This document shows positions 42,137 through 50,487 of a DNA stretch of 50,714 nt, piece by piece. The position numbers and the translations under genes were made by a program. This DNA comes from Acidimicrobiia bacterium (lineage in GTDB: Bacteria; Actinomycetota; Acidimicrobiia; Spongiisociales; UBA4744), in NCBI GenBank assembly GCA_029863625.1, contig JAOTUY010000016.1, positions 1 to 50,714 of the forward strand, in the 5' to 3' direction. Each line of letters opens with the position of its first letter. Position 1 is the first letter of the stretch. The notes beneath the pieces were generated by a model. The model was not told the DNA's origin and ran no database searches. It saw only the letters and a program-made list of their open reading frames with translations.

Positions 42137-42168
42137 GGTTTCGGCGGCACGCCCGGAGGGACTCGAAC
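42137..42168 (-). repeat. Second tRNA-Arg 3'-end remnant, direct repeat of 37491-37522
   Basis: A 32-bp match with one mismatch to 37491-37522. It covers the CCA, discriminator, acceptor strand and part of the T-arm of the tRNA-Arg on the minus strand. After 42168 the tRNA homology stops and a GCGTCCAC-rich spacer follows, shorter than in the first copy. Confidence 0.8.
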
Positions 42169-42219
42169 GCGTCCACGGGTGTCCTCAGACGTCCACACGA
42201 CCCGGAACGAGAGGCTGAA

Positions 42220-42240
42220 TGGCTCCCAACTTGGCTCCCA
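42220..42240. repeat. Copy 3 of the 21-bp integrase-tail-like repeat
   Basis: Identical to 37640-37660 and 52 bp beyond the tRNA remnant. The order tRNA end - spacer - 21-mer is the same as in the 37.5-kb copy, so the two units are direct repeats about 4.6 kb apart. Confidence 0.7.
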
Positions 42241-42549
42241 ATGCCACCTGCTCCCGTCGCCTCATGGAATCGGGTCTCCCGCCCCGGCTCGCTGAGAACC
42301 GGATTCGGCGTGGATCAACGGTGCTCGATACGTGGGGAGAAGGATGGTCAGACCAAAGACCGTTTTCGCGCCGGGGAACGAAGCCCGGCTGGTTCCCGCT
42401 TCCCCCTCGCGTTGGCCTACCCGAGCGCTGGAATGATGTCACTCCCGTAGGCGTCCAGGCTCAGTTTTTCCGGTCCCTTCTCGGAGGCACTCGGAGTAAT
42501 GCTGGACCCGACCCCGCAGGGTCGGGTCCAGCTGCCATCCAACCTCCGT
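42241..42549. other. Spacer with no supported gene
   Basis: Open frames here are Arg/Pro/Gly-rich shadows. A short inverted repeat (GACCC-GACCC-CGCAGG-GTCGGGTC type, about 42505-42530) precedes the nucleotidase stop and could act as its terminator on the minus strand. I see nothing else. Confidence 0.4.
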
Positions 42550-44355
42550 CTAGGGCAGTTCGTTGACCCGGTCGGTGCTCGGAGGAGCGACCGGGCTGAA
42601 CGTCCCGAGGTAGTTGACGAGCGCCAGGAGGTCGTTACCTCCGTCGAGCCGTGGCGCAGTGATCGTGGCGAACGTGGTGAAGTTGTCCCCGCCGTCGGCG
42701 AGGAAGTTGTTCACCGTGACGTTGTAGCTCGCCGCCGGGTTGAGGGCGACGCCGTTCAATTTCACGTTGCTCACCGTCACCGAGGTGCAGTCTCCCGCCA
42801 CGATCGTCTTCGAGAGGTCATACGTGAACCCCTCGGAAACGCCCAGATGCAGGAACGGACGGCTCGACCCGAGCGGCTGACACTGCTCTTCGAGCACCAA
42901 GACGATCTGCGCCCCGGTCATCGGGTACGTCACCAGCGTGTTGCCGAACGGCTGGAACGTGAACGCCTCACCGAAGGTGACCACACCGTCCCCCTCCGGA
43001 GGCGTTTGCGACTGCGCGTAGGTCAGATCGGACCGCACCCCGCCGGGATTCATGAAGGCCACATCGGCGGAGTTCGACGACGTCGACCAGAGCTGGGCGT
43101 CGGCCACCAGGTTGCCGGCCGCCGACTCGACGCCACGATCCGATCCGGGCGGAGTCCCACCCCGGGTGATGTCCTCGGTGATCGTCCCGACCGGGGTGTT
43201 ACCGGCCAGGTCGTAGAGCGGCTGCCACTTCTCGATGATGGCGGTCATCGCCGGGTCCGGAGTCAGGCCTTCCTGGATGACGGCGTGGTTTTGGGCCGTG
43301 CTCAGATCGCGACGAACGTCGTCGGTGCGCTTGTCGAGCACCAGGTCGAACTCCGAAACCACCCGGCCGTACGAGTAGGCGCTGGTGACCATCCTGGGCT
43401 GACCATCGGGAACGTCGAGCACGCAGTTGTAGGGCAGGTGGGTGTGCCCCGTGATCAACACGTCGATCTCGGGATCGAGCGCGTTGTTGATGGCCACGAT
43501 CGGGCCGGATATGCCGACGCAGTCGTCGACCGCACCGGGCGGCGGCGTCTGCGAGCCCCCCTCGTGCAGTAGCACCACGATGGCCTCGACGCCCTGAGCC
43601 TTCAAGATCGGCACGAGGGCGTTGGCCGTCTCGGCTTCGTCGAGGAAGTCCCACCCCTGGATGCCGGCGGCGGCGACCAATGTGTCGGTCGCTTCGAGTG
43701 TCATGCCGATGAAGCCGACCTTCACGCTCTCGATCTTCTTGATCCAGTAGGGCGGAAGCGGGGTCTCACCATCCTCGTTGACCACGTTGGCAGCCAGCCA
43801 CTGGAAATCGGCGCCAGGGTATGGCTCGGCCGGGAAGTAGCAGCCGTCGACCGGGTGACAACCACCGTTCTGCATGCGAAGCAGTTCCGTGACGCCTTCG
43901 TCGAACTCGTGGTTGCCGACACTCGACACGTCGAGGCCCATCGCGTTCAGCGACTCGACGGACGGTTCGTCGTGGAAGAGCCCGGAGAACGCCGGTGAGC
44001 CACCGATGAGGTCACCAGCAGCAACGGTGAGGCTGTACTTGTTGCCGGCCCGCAGCTCATTGAGCTTGGTCGACAGATACTCGGAACCACCAGCATCGAG
44101 GCCGTCGACAGCGCCGGGCACTGTCCCATCAAGGAGATGTCCGTGGTAGTCGTTGAACGCCAGCAACTGGACCTGGACGAGCTGGCCCGGCGGGTCAGGG
44201 TTGCCCGGCGGCTGATCGGGTTTCTTGGCGGACGCCGGATCGGCCGAAATGGCGAGCGAAGTCATGGCAAGCACGAAGGCGGCCACGAGAGCGAACAGGC
44301 GGCGGCGCCTGTCGGTTCGTAGACCGCCCGCCGTGTACGTGGCGGGTGCGGACAT
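42550..44355 (-). CDS. Secreted bifunctional metallophosphatase / 5'-nucleotidase (UshA family)
   Basis: A 601-aa exported protein. The signal peptide is at about residues 20-42 (Leu-Phe-Ala-Leu-Val-Ala-Ala-Phe-Val-Leu-Ala). The metal centre shows Phe-Asn-Asp-Tyr-His-Gly, Ala-Gly-Asp-Leu-Ile-Gly-Gly-Ser-Pro, Gly-Asn-His-Glu-Phe-Asp, and Thr-Gly-His-Thr-His. The C-terminal nucleotide-specificity domain has Asn-Pro-Gly-Gly-Val-Arg, Phe-Gly-Asn-Thr-Leu, and Asp-Gly-Gly-Asp-Asn-Phe. ATG 44355 has GGAGGAGG upstream; the open frame continues further in shadow sequence. It should release phosphate from external nucleotides. A decayed piece of its 3' end is at 26.9 kb. Confidence 0.94.
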   Translation of the reverse strand: MSAPATYTAGGLRTDRRRRLFALVAAFVLAMTSLAISADPASAKKPDQPPGNPDPPGQLVQVQLLAFNDYHGHLLDGTVPGAVDGLDAGGSEYLSTKLNELRAGNKYSLTVAAGDLIGGSPAFSGLFHDEPSVESLNAMGLDVSSVGNHEFDEGVTELLRMQNGGCHPVDGCYFPAEPYPGADFQWLAANVVNEDGETPLPPYWIKKIESVKVGFIGMTLEATDTLVAAAGIQGWDFLDEAETANALVPILKAQGVEAIVVLLHEGGSQTPPPGAVDDCVGISGPIVAINNALDPEIDVLITGHTHLPYNCVLDVPDGQPRMVTSAYSYGRVVSEFDLVLDKRTDDVRRDLSTAQNHAVIQEGLTPDPAMTAIIEKWQPLYDLAGNTPVGTITEDITRGGTPPGSDRGVESAAGNLVADAQLWSTSSNSADVAFMNPGGVRSDLTYAQSQTPPEGDGVVTFGEAFTFQPFGNTLVTYPMTGAQIVLVLEEQCQPLGSSRPFLHLGVSEGFTYDLSKTIVAGDCTSVTVSNVKLNGVALNPAASYNVTVNNFLADGGDNFTTFATITAPRLDGGNDLLALVNYLGTFSPVAPPSTDRVNELP

Positions 44356-44373
44356 GGGGATCCTCCTCCCAAA

Positions 44374-44409
44374 GGTTCCAGGACCGGAAAAGCTCCGGGC
44401 CCTGGGACC
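44374..44409 (-). other. Imperfect hairpin in the nucleotidase leader
   Basis: GGTTCCAGGACCGGA and TCCGGGCCCTGGGACC pair over most of their length around a 5-nt loop, ending 19 nt before the start codon. It could form in the mRNA leader or be a protein-binding site; its role is unknown. Confidence 0.4.
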
Positions 44410-45106
44410 ATTTCTAGCACAATCTCGCGGAGAGCGGCGAGCGATCAGACGCCGAGCGGTCCAGCTCAATCCCGGCTTCGTGGCGTTTCGGCGAGCGCCA
44501 CAGGGGACGGATGAGTGACGGCGGGCCTCCATCAACCACCTGACAAGGACCCCGTAGAGACGGAAGCGCCCCATGAGGAGTGCGTTCCCGTCGCAGCTCA
44601 CGTCGCACGGCTCGAGGCCACGGCTGCTGGCAACTCTTCGCTGGGCCTCGACGGACTACGCAGCAGCGTGCGGCGCATGAGGCCAACGAAGGCAATCTGA
44701 TTCCAGGCAAATCTTCACCATCGGCGCGTTTGCAACTTCCGGGCGCGAGGCGGCGGGCACCTTCCGGGCTATTCACCTCGGTCGGGTTCACCTACCGGCA
44801 GGCCCTGAACAATTACCGCCACGATCGTCTCGGCGGAGTCGTCTCGGCCGTTGACTATTCGGAAGGGGGCGAAGGACGGATCACGAATTTGCCATGATTT
44901 GAAGGCTCTGGGCGCCATCGTTTCGGACCTTGACCTGCGTTATCGGTCGCCTACACGCAGTGATGAGTCGTTCGCTAGGCTGACGGGTGGGCTGGATTGC
45001 GAAGGGGAGCGTTTTGCTCGCGATGAGATCAGGTACCGCTGGTGTTCGGGTGTTCTTTGATGTTGCATCGACCGCTCAGATCCATCTGGCTGACAGTTCT
45101 TTTCCA
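44410..45106. other. About 0.7-kb divergent intergenic region without a supported gene
   Basis: The region lies between the leftward nucleotidase gene and the rightward nuclease gene. Short open frames (for example 61 aa from 44515) lack ribosome sites and motifs. GC content is visibly lower around 44880-45130. It probably holds promoters for both genes; I could not assign clear -35/-10 boxes. Confidence 0.45.
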
Positions 45107-45130
45107 CGGTCCACGCTCATGCGGGGACCG
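45107..45130 (+). other. Terminator-like hairpin in the nuclease leader
   Basis: CGGTCC-A-CGC and GCG-G-GGACCG form a 9-bp stem with one A-G mismatch and a TCAT loop. It is followed at once by TTTGTTTTGG and ends 43 nt before the GTG start. Its place inside the presumed leader makes it a candidate attenuator, or the terminator of a short upstream RNA. Confidence 0.5.
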
Positions 45131-45173
45131 TTTGTTTTGGGGTAATTGGGAGATTTCGACCGAGGAGGAAGAT

Positions 45174-48100
45174 GTGAAACGCACACGACTTGCGCTGTTG
45201 CTGGTATTCGGAATGCTGGCGGCGTTGTTGCCCATGGGGGCTTTGCCGGCGGCGGCGGCGGGACCGCCGGTCTTCATCAACGAGATCCACTACGACAACG
45301 CCGGCACCGACGCCGGCGAAGCCGTCGAGATCGCCGGCCCGGCCGGCACGGACCTCACTGGCTGGTCGCTGGTGCTATACAACGGTGCCAACGGGTTGAG
45401 CTACACGACCACGGCGCTGTCCGGCATCATCCCCAACCAGCAGGCAGGCTATGGCACATTGTTCTTCCCCTACCCAGTGAACGGCCTCCAGAACGGCAGC
45501 CCCGACGGATTGGCGCTCGTTGATACTGGCAGTACGGTCGTGCAGTTCCTCAGCTATGAAGGAACCTTCACCGCCCTTGACGGGCCGGCCAACGGGATCC
45601 TCAGCACCGACATCGGCGTGTCCGAAGCGTCCGGCTCCGCGGCCGGCGACTCGCTGCAGCTCGGTGGCAGCGGCACCCAGGGCGGCGACTTCACGTGGGC
45701 CGCATCGCAGCCGAACACGTTCGGCGGCGTCAACACCGGCCAGACGTTCGGCGTCGTCACCGGACCGACCGATCCTGTCATCAACGAGTTCGTCGCCGAC
45801 CACACGGGCGCCGATAGCCACGCGTTCGTCGAGGTCTTCGGCGACCCGTCAACCGACTACTCGACCTTCACTGTGCTCGAGATCGAAGGTGACAGTACCG
45901 GCGCCGGCGTCATCGATGCTGTCCTGCCCGTCGGTACCACCAACGCCGGTGGCTACTGGACCGACCCCGAGGACATGGAGAACGGGACGATCACCATCAT
46001 GCTGGTGGAGAACTTCTTGGGCAGCGTGGGCACCGACCTCGACACCAACGACGACGGCACACTCGACTCGATGCCGTGGACGCAAATCGTCGACGATGTG
46101 GCGGTCAGCGACGGCAATGATGCGTCCGATCAGACCTACTCGTCGACCGTGCTGGCCCCGTTCTTCGACGGCGCCCCGTTCGGCGCCGGAGGCGCGTCGC
46201 GCATCCCCAACGGGACCGACACCGACACCACCGCCGACTGGACGCGGAACGACTTCGATGGCTTCGGCCTGCCCGGGTTCGCCGGATCCCCCCTGCTCGG
46301 CGAAGCCGAGAACACGCCCGGCGCCATCAACGTCGCCATCACCGTGCTCACCGATCCGATCGGCGTGTGCGGCGACCCGGCCACGCTGATCCACGACATC
46401 CAGGGAAGCGGGCTCTCCAGCACTGACGTTGGCAATATCCGCGAGATCGAGGGCGTCGTGGTCGGCGACTTCCAAGGAAGCGCCGGACTGAACGGCTTCA
46501 ACGTGCAGGAGGAGGACGGTGACGCCGACGGCGACTCGCTGACCTCCGAGGGCATATTCGTGTTCGACCCTGCCGACGCCGTACCCCTGGACGTCGGTGA
46601 CGTGGTGCGCGTGCGAGGGTCGGTCGCGGAGTTCAACGGTCTGACCGAGATCAGCAACGTGGCGGCGGTCATCGACTGCGACGCCACCGGCACGGCCTCG
46701 GCGTCGACGGTGACGCTGCCGGTAGCCACCGTCGACGACTTCGAGCCCACCGAGGGCATGTCCGTCACCTTCCCGCAGGCGCTGGTTATTGCGGAGTACT
46801 TCAACTTCGACCGGTTCGGGGAGATCGTGCTGACTTCCGAGCGGCACCTGACCCCGACGGCCGAGGTCGAACCCGGACCTGCCGCGATCGCGGGTGCCCA
46901 GGCATTCCTGTTGGACCGGATCACCCTCGATGACGGGCGGAGCAGCCAGAATCCGGATCCTGCCATTCATCCGAACGGCGGCGTGTTCGACCTGACCAAC
47001 CTGTTCCGCGGGGGGGACACCGTCGCCAACGTCACCGGCGTGATGGACTATGCCTTCGGCTTGTACCGGATCCAGCCGACGGAGGGTGCCGACTACACCA
47101 ATGCCAACCCGAGACCGACTAGCCCGGATGATGTGGGCGGAAGTCTGAAGGTTGCCACCTTCAACGTCCTGAACTACTTCACCACGCTGGACAACGGTGT
47201 CGACGACATCTGCGGTCCGGCGACAAACCAGGAATGCCGCGGCGCCGACAACGCCGACGAGTTCACACGGCAGCGTGACAAGATCATCGCCGCCATGGTG
47301 GCGATCGACGCCGACGTACTCGGTTTGATGGAGATCGAGAACCATCCCGCCGACGTGCCCACGGCTGACCTGGTGGCAGGTCTCAACGCCGCTCCGGCGC
47401 TGGGGACGTATGACTACATCGCTACCGGTGCGATCGGCACAGACGCCATCCGACAGGCAATCTTGTACAAGCCGGCCTCGGTGACGCCCCTCGGTTCATT
47501 CGCCATCCTCGACTCCGACGTCGACCCGGCGTTTAACGACCAGCGAAACCGGCCGATGGTGGTGCAGACATTCGTCGAGAACGCGACGGGAGCGGTGTTC
47601 ACGGTTGGTGTCAACCACCTGAAGTCGAAGGGTTCGGCCTGCAACCCCGACGACCCCGACACCGGGGATGGCTCGGGCAACTGCAACGTCACCCGGACGA
47701 ACGCAGCGCAGGCGATCGTCGACTTCATGGCCACCGACCCCACCGGCAGCGGCGACGGTGACTACCTGATCATCGGCGATCTCAACTCCTACGACAAGGA
47801 GGGTCCGATCGACGTCCTGTTGGCCGCAGGTCTCCGTGACCTGGTGTTCGACTACCAGGGCGAAGCCGCCTACTCGTACGTCTTCGACGGACAAACGGGC
47901 TATCTCGACTATCAGTTGGCCAACGCATCCCTGTCCCCCCAGGTGACGGGGGCGACGGTATGGCACATCAATGCCGATGAAGCCGACCTGATCGACTATG
48001 ACACGTCGTTCAAGCAGGACGCCCAGGACGCCATCTACGCGCCCGATGCGTACCGATCGTCGGACCACGACCCGGTCGTGGTCGGGCTGGCGCTCAACAC

Positions 48101-48539
48101 TGCGATGGGGCAGAAGGAGTCGGCCCAAGCCGACCTCGAGGCGCTGCTGCCTACCGGCAACAAGAACGACGACAAATTCGTCCAAAAGGCGATCGACCGG
48201 ATCGATGAGAGCCTGAATCCGGCTTGGTGGATTGACTCGTCGACGCTGGATCCGAAGACAGGCAATTTCGTCTTCGACCGTGAGCATCAGGCGGTCCAGG
48301 AGCTGGAGAAGGTCGCCACGGTCGACGTCTCGACGGCCATCGACCCGATCCTCGAGGCAGACCGCCAGCTGGCGTTGAAGCAACTCATCGCTGCGATTCT
48401 CGGGGGCGGTAACGCCAGCCGAATCGTCCAGGCGCAGGGCAACATGGCGGACGCCGCCGCCAACGTGGCGGCCGGCGACTTCGCCAACGCGGTCCTCGAC
48501 TACAAGAAGGCCTGGACCAACGCCGTCAAGGCGCAGTGA
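45174..48539 (+). CDS. Large secreted nuclease: lamin-tail domain(s), OB-like domain and endonuclease/exonuclease/phosphatase domain (ExeM/NucH-like)
   Basis: A 1121-aa exported protein; signal peptide 1-27. Residues 30-195 are a lamin-tail-type domain (Phe-Ile-Asn-Glu-Ile-His-Tyr-Asp-Asn). A second such module lies at about 200-385 (Val-Ile-Asn-Glu-Phe-Val-Ala-Asp-His). An OB-like segment is at about 400-500. The EEP domain starts near 658 (Ala-Thr-Phe-Asn-Val-Leu-Asn) with Met-Glu-Ile-Glu-Asn (about 719), Asn-His-Leu-Lys-Ser-Lys-Gly, Gly-Asp-Leu-Asn-Ser-Tyr and Ser-Asp-His-Asp-Pro-Val (about 962). A helical tail covers 975-1121. This matches extracellular DNases of the ExeM/NucH type. GGAGGAAGAT precedes GTG 45174. 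Confidence 0.92.
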   Translation: MKRTRLALLLVFGMLAALLPMGALPAAAAGPPVFINEIHYDNAGTDAGEAVEIAGPAGTDLTGWSLVLYNGANGLSYTTTALSGIIPNQQAGYGTLFFPYPVNGLQNGSPDGLALVDTGSTVVQFLSYEGTFTALDGPANGILSTDIGVSEASGSAAGDSLQLGGSGTQGGDFTWAASQPNTFGGVNTGQTFGVVTGPTDPVINEFVADHTGADSHAFVEVFGDPSTDYSTFTVLEIEGDSTGAGVIDAVLPVGTTNAGGYWTDPEDMENGTITIMLVENFLGSVGTDLDTNDDGTLDSMPWTQIVDDVAVSDGNDASDQTYSSTVLAPFFDGAPFGAGGASRIPNGTDTDTTADWTRNDFDGFGLPGFAGSPLLGEAENTPGAINVAITVLTDPIGVCGDPATLIHDIQGSGLSSTDVGNIREIEGVVVGDFQGSAGLNGFNVQEEDGDADGDSLTSEGIFVFDPADAVPLDVGDVVRVRGSVAEFNGLTEISNVAAVIDCDATGTASASTVTLPVATVDDFEPTEGMSVTFPQALVIAEYFNFDRFGEIVLTSERHLTPTAEVEPGPAAIAGAQAFLLDRITLDDGRSSQNPDPAIHPNGGVFDLTNLFRGGDTVANVTGVMDYAFGLYRIQPTEGADYTNANPRPTSPDDVGGSLKVATFNVLNYFTTLDNGVDDICGPATNQECRGADNADEFTRQRDKIIAAMVAIDADVLGLMEIENHPADVPTADLVAGLNAAPALGTYDYIATGAIGTDAIRQAILYKPASVTPLGSFAILDSDVDPAFNDQRNRPMVVQTFVENATGAVFTVGVNHLKSKGSACNPDDPDTGDGSGNCNVTRTNAAQAIVDFMATDPTGSGDGDYLIIGDLNSYDKEGPIDVLLAAGLRDLVFDYQGEAAYSYVFDGQTGYLDYQLANASLSPQVTGATVWHINADEADLIDYDTSFKQDAQDAIYAPDAYRSSDHDPVVVGLALNTAMGQKESAQADLEALLPTGNKNDDKFVQKAIDRIDESLNPAWWIDSSTLDPKTGNFVFDREHQAVQELEKVATVDVSTAIDPILEADRQLALKQLIAAILGGGNASRIVQAQGNMADAAANVAAGDFANAVLDYKKAWTNAVKAQ

Positions 48540-48556
48540 TACATCGAGCAATTGGG

Positions 48557-48581
48557 TGGGGCGGGCCTCGGGCCCGCCCCA
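48557..48581 (+). terminator. GC-rich hairpin between the two nuclease genes
   Basis: TGGGGCGGGC and GCCCGCCCCA form a 10-bp stem, 17 bp after the first nuclease stop. Without a U-run it may only partly terminate or may stabilise the upstream mRNA; the next gene starts 46 bp later. Confidence 0.5.
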
Positions 48582-48627
48582 TCCCGGGAAGAGAGACGAC
48601 CATCCGTAAAAGGAGAGGGGTAGCACT

Positions 48628-49857
48628 ATGAGACGGAGACGACTCTGGACACTTCTCGCCGTGGGTTCCATGTTGGCGGCCCTGCTGCCGCTGGCGCCGG
48701 CGGCGAGCGCCAAGTCGGCCAAGGCCGGCCCACCGCAAGAAGTGCGGTTCGCCACATTCAACGCCTCGCTCAACCGCTTCAACGCCGGCGACCTGGCCGC
48801 CGAGTTGTCGGCACCGGGGAGTGCGCAACCGGACGTTATCGCCGAGATCATCCAGCGGACCAGGCCCGACGTGTTGTTGATCAACGAGTTCGACTACGAC
48901 GCCGGCAACGTCGCTCTCGACGGGTTCCAAACCAACTACCTGTCGGTGGCACATGGCAGCGCCGCGCCGATCGACTACCCCTACCGGTACACGGCGCCGT
49001 CCAACACCGGGATCCCCTCAGGGTTCGACCTCAACAACAATGGGAGTGTCGGCGGAGCGGACGACGCCTTCGGGTTCGGGTTCTTCCCCGGGCAGTACGG
49101 GCTGGCGGTGTTCTCGAAATACCCCATCGACTTCGCCAACGTCCGCACCTTCCAGAACTTCCTGTGGAAGGACATGCCGGGGGCCCTGCTGCCCGACGAC
49201 CCGGATACGGCGGCGCCCGCCGACTGGTACTCACCGGCCGAGCTGGACGTGTTCCGCCTCTCGTCGAAGAGCCACTGGGATGTGCCCATCCAGATCGGCA
49301 AGGGGACGGTGCACTTCCTGGTCAGCCATCCGACGCCACCGGTGTTCGACGGGCCGGAGGATCGCAACGGCACCCGCAACTTTGACGAGATCCGATTCTG
49401 GGCGGACTACATCCACCCGGCACGCAGCGGCTACATCTACGACGACAACGGCAAAGCCGGCGGCTTGGCGGCCAATGCGCTGTTCGTCATCGCCGGCGAT
49501 CAGAACTCGGATCCGTTGGACGGGGACAGCATCCCCGGCGCGATCCAGCAGTTGCTAAACCACCCCAAGGTGAACACCACGGTGACGCCGTCGAGCGAGG
49601 GCGCGATCGAGCAGGACGGGCTCCAGGGAGGCGCCAACCTCACACACCTGAGCGACCCGGTGTTCGACACGGCGGACTTCAGCGACTTCGCTCCCGGCAA
49701 CCTGCGGGCGGACTACGTGCTGCCGCGGAAGAACATGAAGATCACCGACGCCGGGGTCTTCTGGCCGATGAGCACAGATCCGCTGTTCCCCCTAGTGGGC
49801 ACGTTCCCGTTCCCCAGCTCGGACCACCGATTGGTTTGGATAGACGTCACGCTCTAG
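48628..49857 (+). CDS. Secreted endonuclease/exonuclease/phosphatase-family protein
   Basis: A 409-aa exported protein. The signal peptide is at residues 1-28 (Leu-Leu-Ala-Val-Gly-Ser-Met-Leu-Ala-Ala-Leu). An EEP catalytic fold follows: Phe-Ala-Thr-Phe-Asn-Ala-Ser, Leu-Leu-Ile-Asn-Glu-Phe-Asp-Tyr (metal Glu), Phe-Leu-Val-Ser-His-Pro-Thr-Pro-Pro, Ile-Ala-Gly-Asp-Gln-Asn-Ser-Asp-Pro, and terminal Ser-Ser-Asp-His-Arg-Leu-Val. Gly-Asp-Gln-Asn replaces the commoner Gly-Asp-Leu/Phe-Asn. DNA, RNA or phospholipid head groups are possible substrates; the neighbouring nuclease favours nucleic acid. AAGGAGAGG precedes ATG 48628 and a strong terminator follows. Confidence 0.9.
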   Translation: MRRRRLWTLLAVGSMLAALLPLAPAASAKSAKAGPPQEVRFATFNASLNRFNAGDLAAELSAPGSAQPDVIAEIIQRTRPDVLLINEFDYDAGNVALDGFQTNYLSVAHGSAAPIDYPYRYTAPSNTGIPSGFDLNNNGSVGGADDAFGFGFFPGQYGLAVFSKYPIDFANVRTFQNFLWKDMPGALLPDDPDTAAPADWYSPAELDVFRLSSKSHWDVPIQIGKGTVHFLVSHPTPPVFDGPEDRNGTRNFDEIRFWADYIHPARSGYIYDDNGKAGGLAANALFVIAGDQNSDPLDGDSIPGAIQQLLNHPKVNTTVTPSSEGAIEQDGLQGGANLTHLSDPVFDTADFSDFAPGNLRADYVLPRKNMKITDAGVFWPMSTDPLFPLVGTFPFPSSDHRLVWIDVTL

Positions 49858-49886
49858 CAGGAGACGGACAAGACAAGAAGAGGGCC

Positions 49887-49918
49887 GAGAGGCCGGCGGG
49901 TCATCCCGCCGGCCTCTC
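49887..49918 (+). terminator. Strong hairpin after the second nuclease gene
   Basis: GAGAGGCCGGCGGG and CCCGCCGGCCTCTC form a perfect 14-bp stem with a TCAT loop, 30 bp after the stop. It is preceded by an A-rich stretch (AAGACAAGAAG) and followed by CCCC rather than a U-run. Confidence 0.75.
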
Positions 49919-50104
49919 CCCGCTGACAGGCATTGAGTAGTAGGAGACGCCGGCTTCCACATCGGCCCACCCTCTCCGAGAGATGGCTCTCGCAAAGCGG
50001 CCGGCTTCGCAGGCCCACCTGTGGCGTGGAATGTCTGGCTCGGGGTAGATCGCCGGTTCCAGAGCGCGGCCAGTCTGAGGGAAGTCGGCACAGCGAGAGG
50101 CCAT
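49901..50104 (-). CDS. Possible small protein or remnant, up to 67 aa
   Basis: The minus-strand frame reads like protein (Leu-Glu-Pro-Ala-Ile-Tyr-Pro-Glu-Pro-Asp-Ile-Pro-Arg-His, Gly-Trp-Ala-Asp-Val-Glu-Ala-Gly-Val-Ser-Tyr-Tyr). Its third codon positions are fairly GC-rich. Its stop lies inside the terminator hairpin and no ribosome site is clear, so it may be a remnant. I recognise no family. Confidence 0.3.
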   Translation of the reverse strand: MASRCADFPQTGRALEPAIYPEPDIPRHRWACEAGRFARAISRRGWADVEAGVSYYSMPVSGERPAG

Positions 50105-50319
50105 CTAGTTCAGAGCGCCCGTGAAGTTCTACGGCTCGTCGGACGGGACTTGGCTCAGCCCGGCCCGCTGATTGATTGAGAAGGTCGTGATCTCCAACCA
50201 ACGCCATGGTATGCACCGTGGCATTGGTGCTGTTCCAGGCCACCGTGGCAATCATGATTCTGCTGCGCGCCAATCTGGTGGCACCGCCCTATACGCTCAC
50301 TACTTCTCGGCGTGAGCAT

Positions 50320-50487
50320 TCAACGGGGTAAGCGGCGGCTGATGAAGTTCAACAGGAACACGAGTGCGAAGACCGCATAGGTGATCGTCACGCTCCAGGT
50401 GACCCAGCGGAACTTGTCGGGTGTCAACGGAACCAGAGCCAGTGTTACCGCCGATACCAGGGCGAAGAACGGCACCCGTCGATCCAT
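50320..50487 (-). CDS. Small two-helix membrane protein downstream of the phosphate transporter, 55 aa
   Basis: ATG 50485-50487 (read on the minus strand) overlaps the last base of the transporter stop (TGATG), so it is translationally coupled. The product has two hydrophobic segments: Val-Pro-Phe-Phe-Ala-Leu-Val-Ser-Ala-Val-Thr-Leu-Ala-Leu-Val-Pro, and Trp-Ser-Val-Thr-Ile-Thr-Tyr-Ala-Val-Phe-Ala-Leu-Val-Phe-Leu-Leu. They are joined by Asp-Lys-Phe-Arg, and the protein ends Ser-Arg-Arg-Leu-Pro-Arg. The coupling suggests an accessory role for the transporter; no family is recognised. Confidence 0.65.
   Translation of the reverse strand: MDRRVPFFALVSAVTLALVPLTPDKFRWVTWSVTITYAVFALVFLLNFISRRLPR

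Noticed and set aside
42499..43572. A 357-aa plus-strand frame opposite the 5'-nucleotidase
   Set aside because: Arg/Val/His-rich shadow frame; the nucleotidase metal motifs are on the minus strand.
45849..47345. A 498-aa antisense open frame inside the nuclease gene
   Set aside because: Composition is Gly/Val/Arg/His-rich without domains, and the plus strand carries a clear LTD/EEP protein.
47496..48884. A 462-aa antisense open frame across the two nuclease genes
   Set aside because: It spans a terminator hairpin and two gene ends and shows no motif; a coding shadow.
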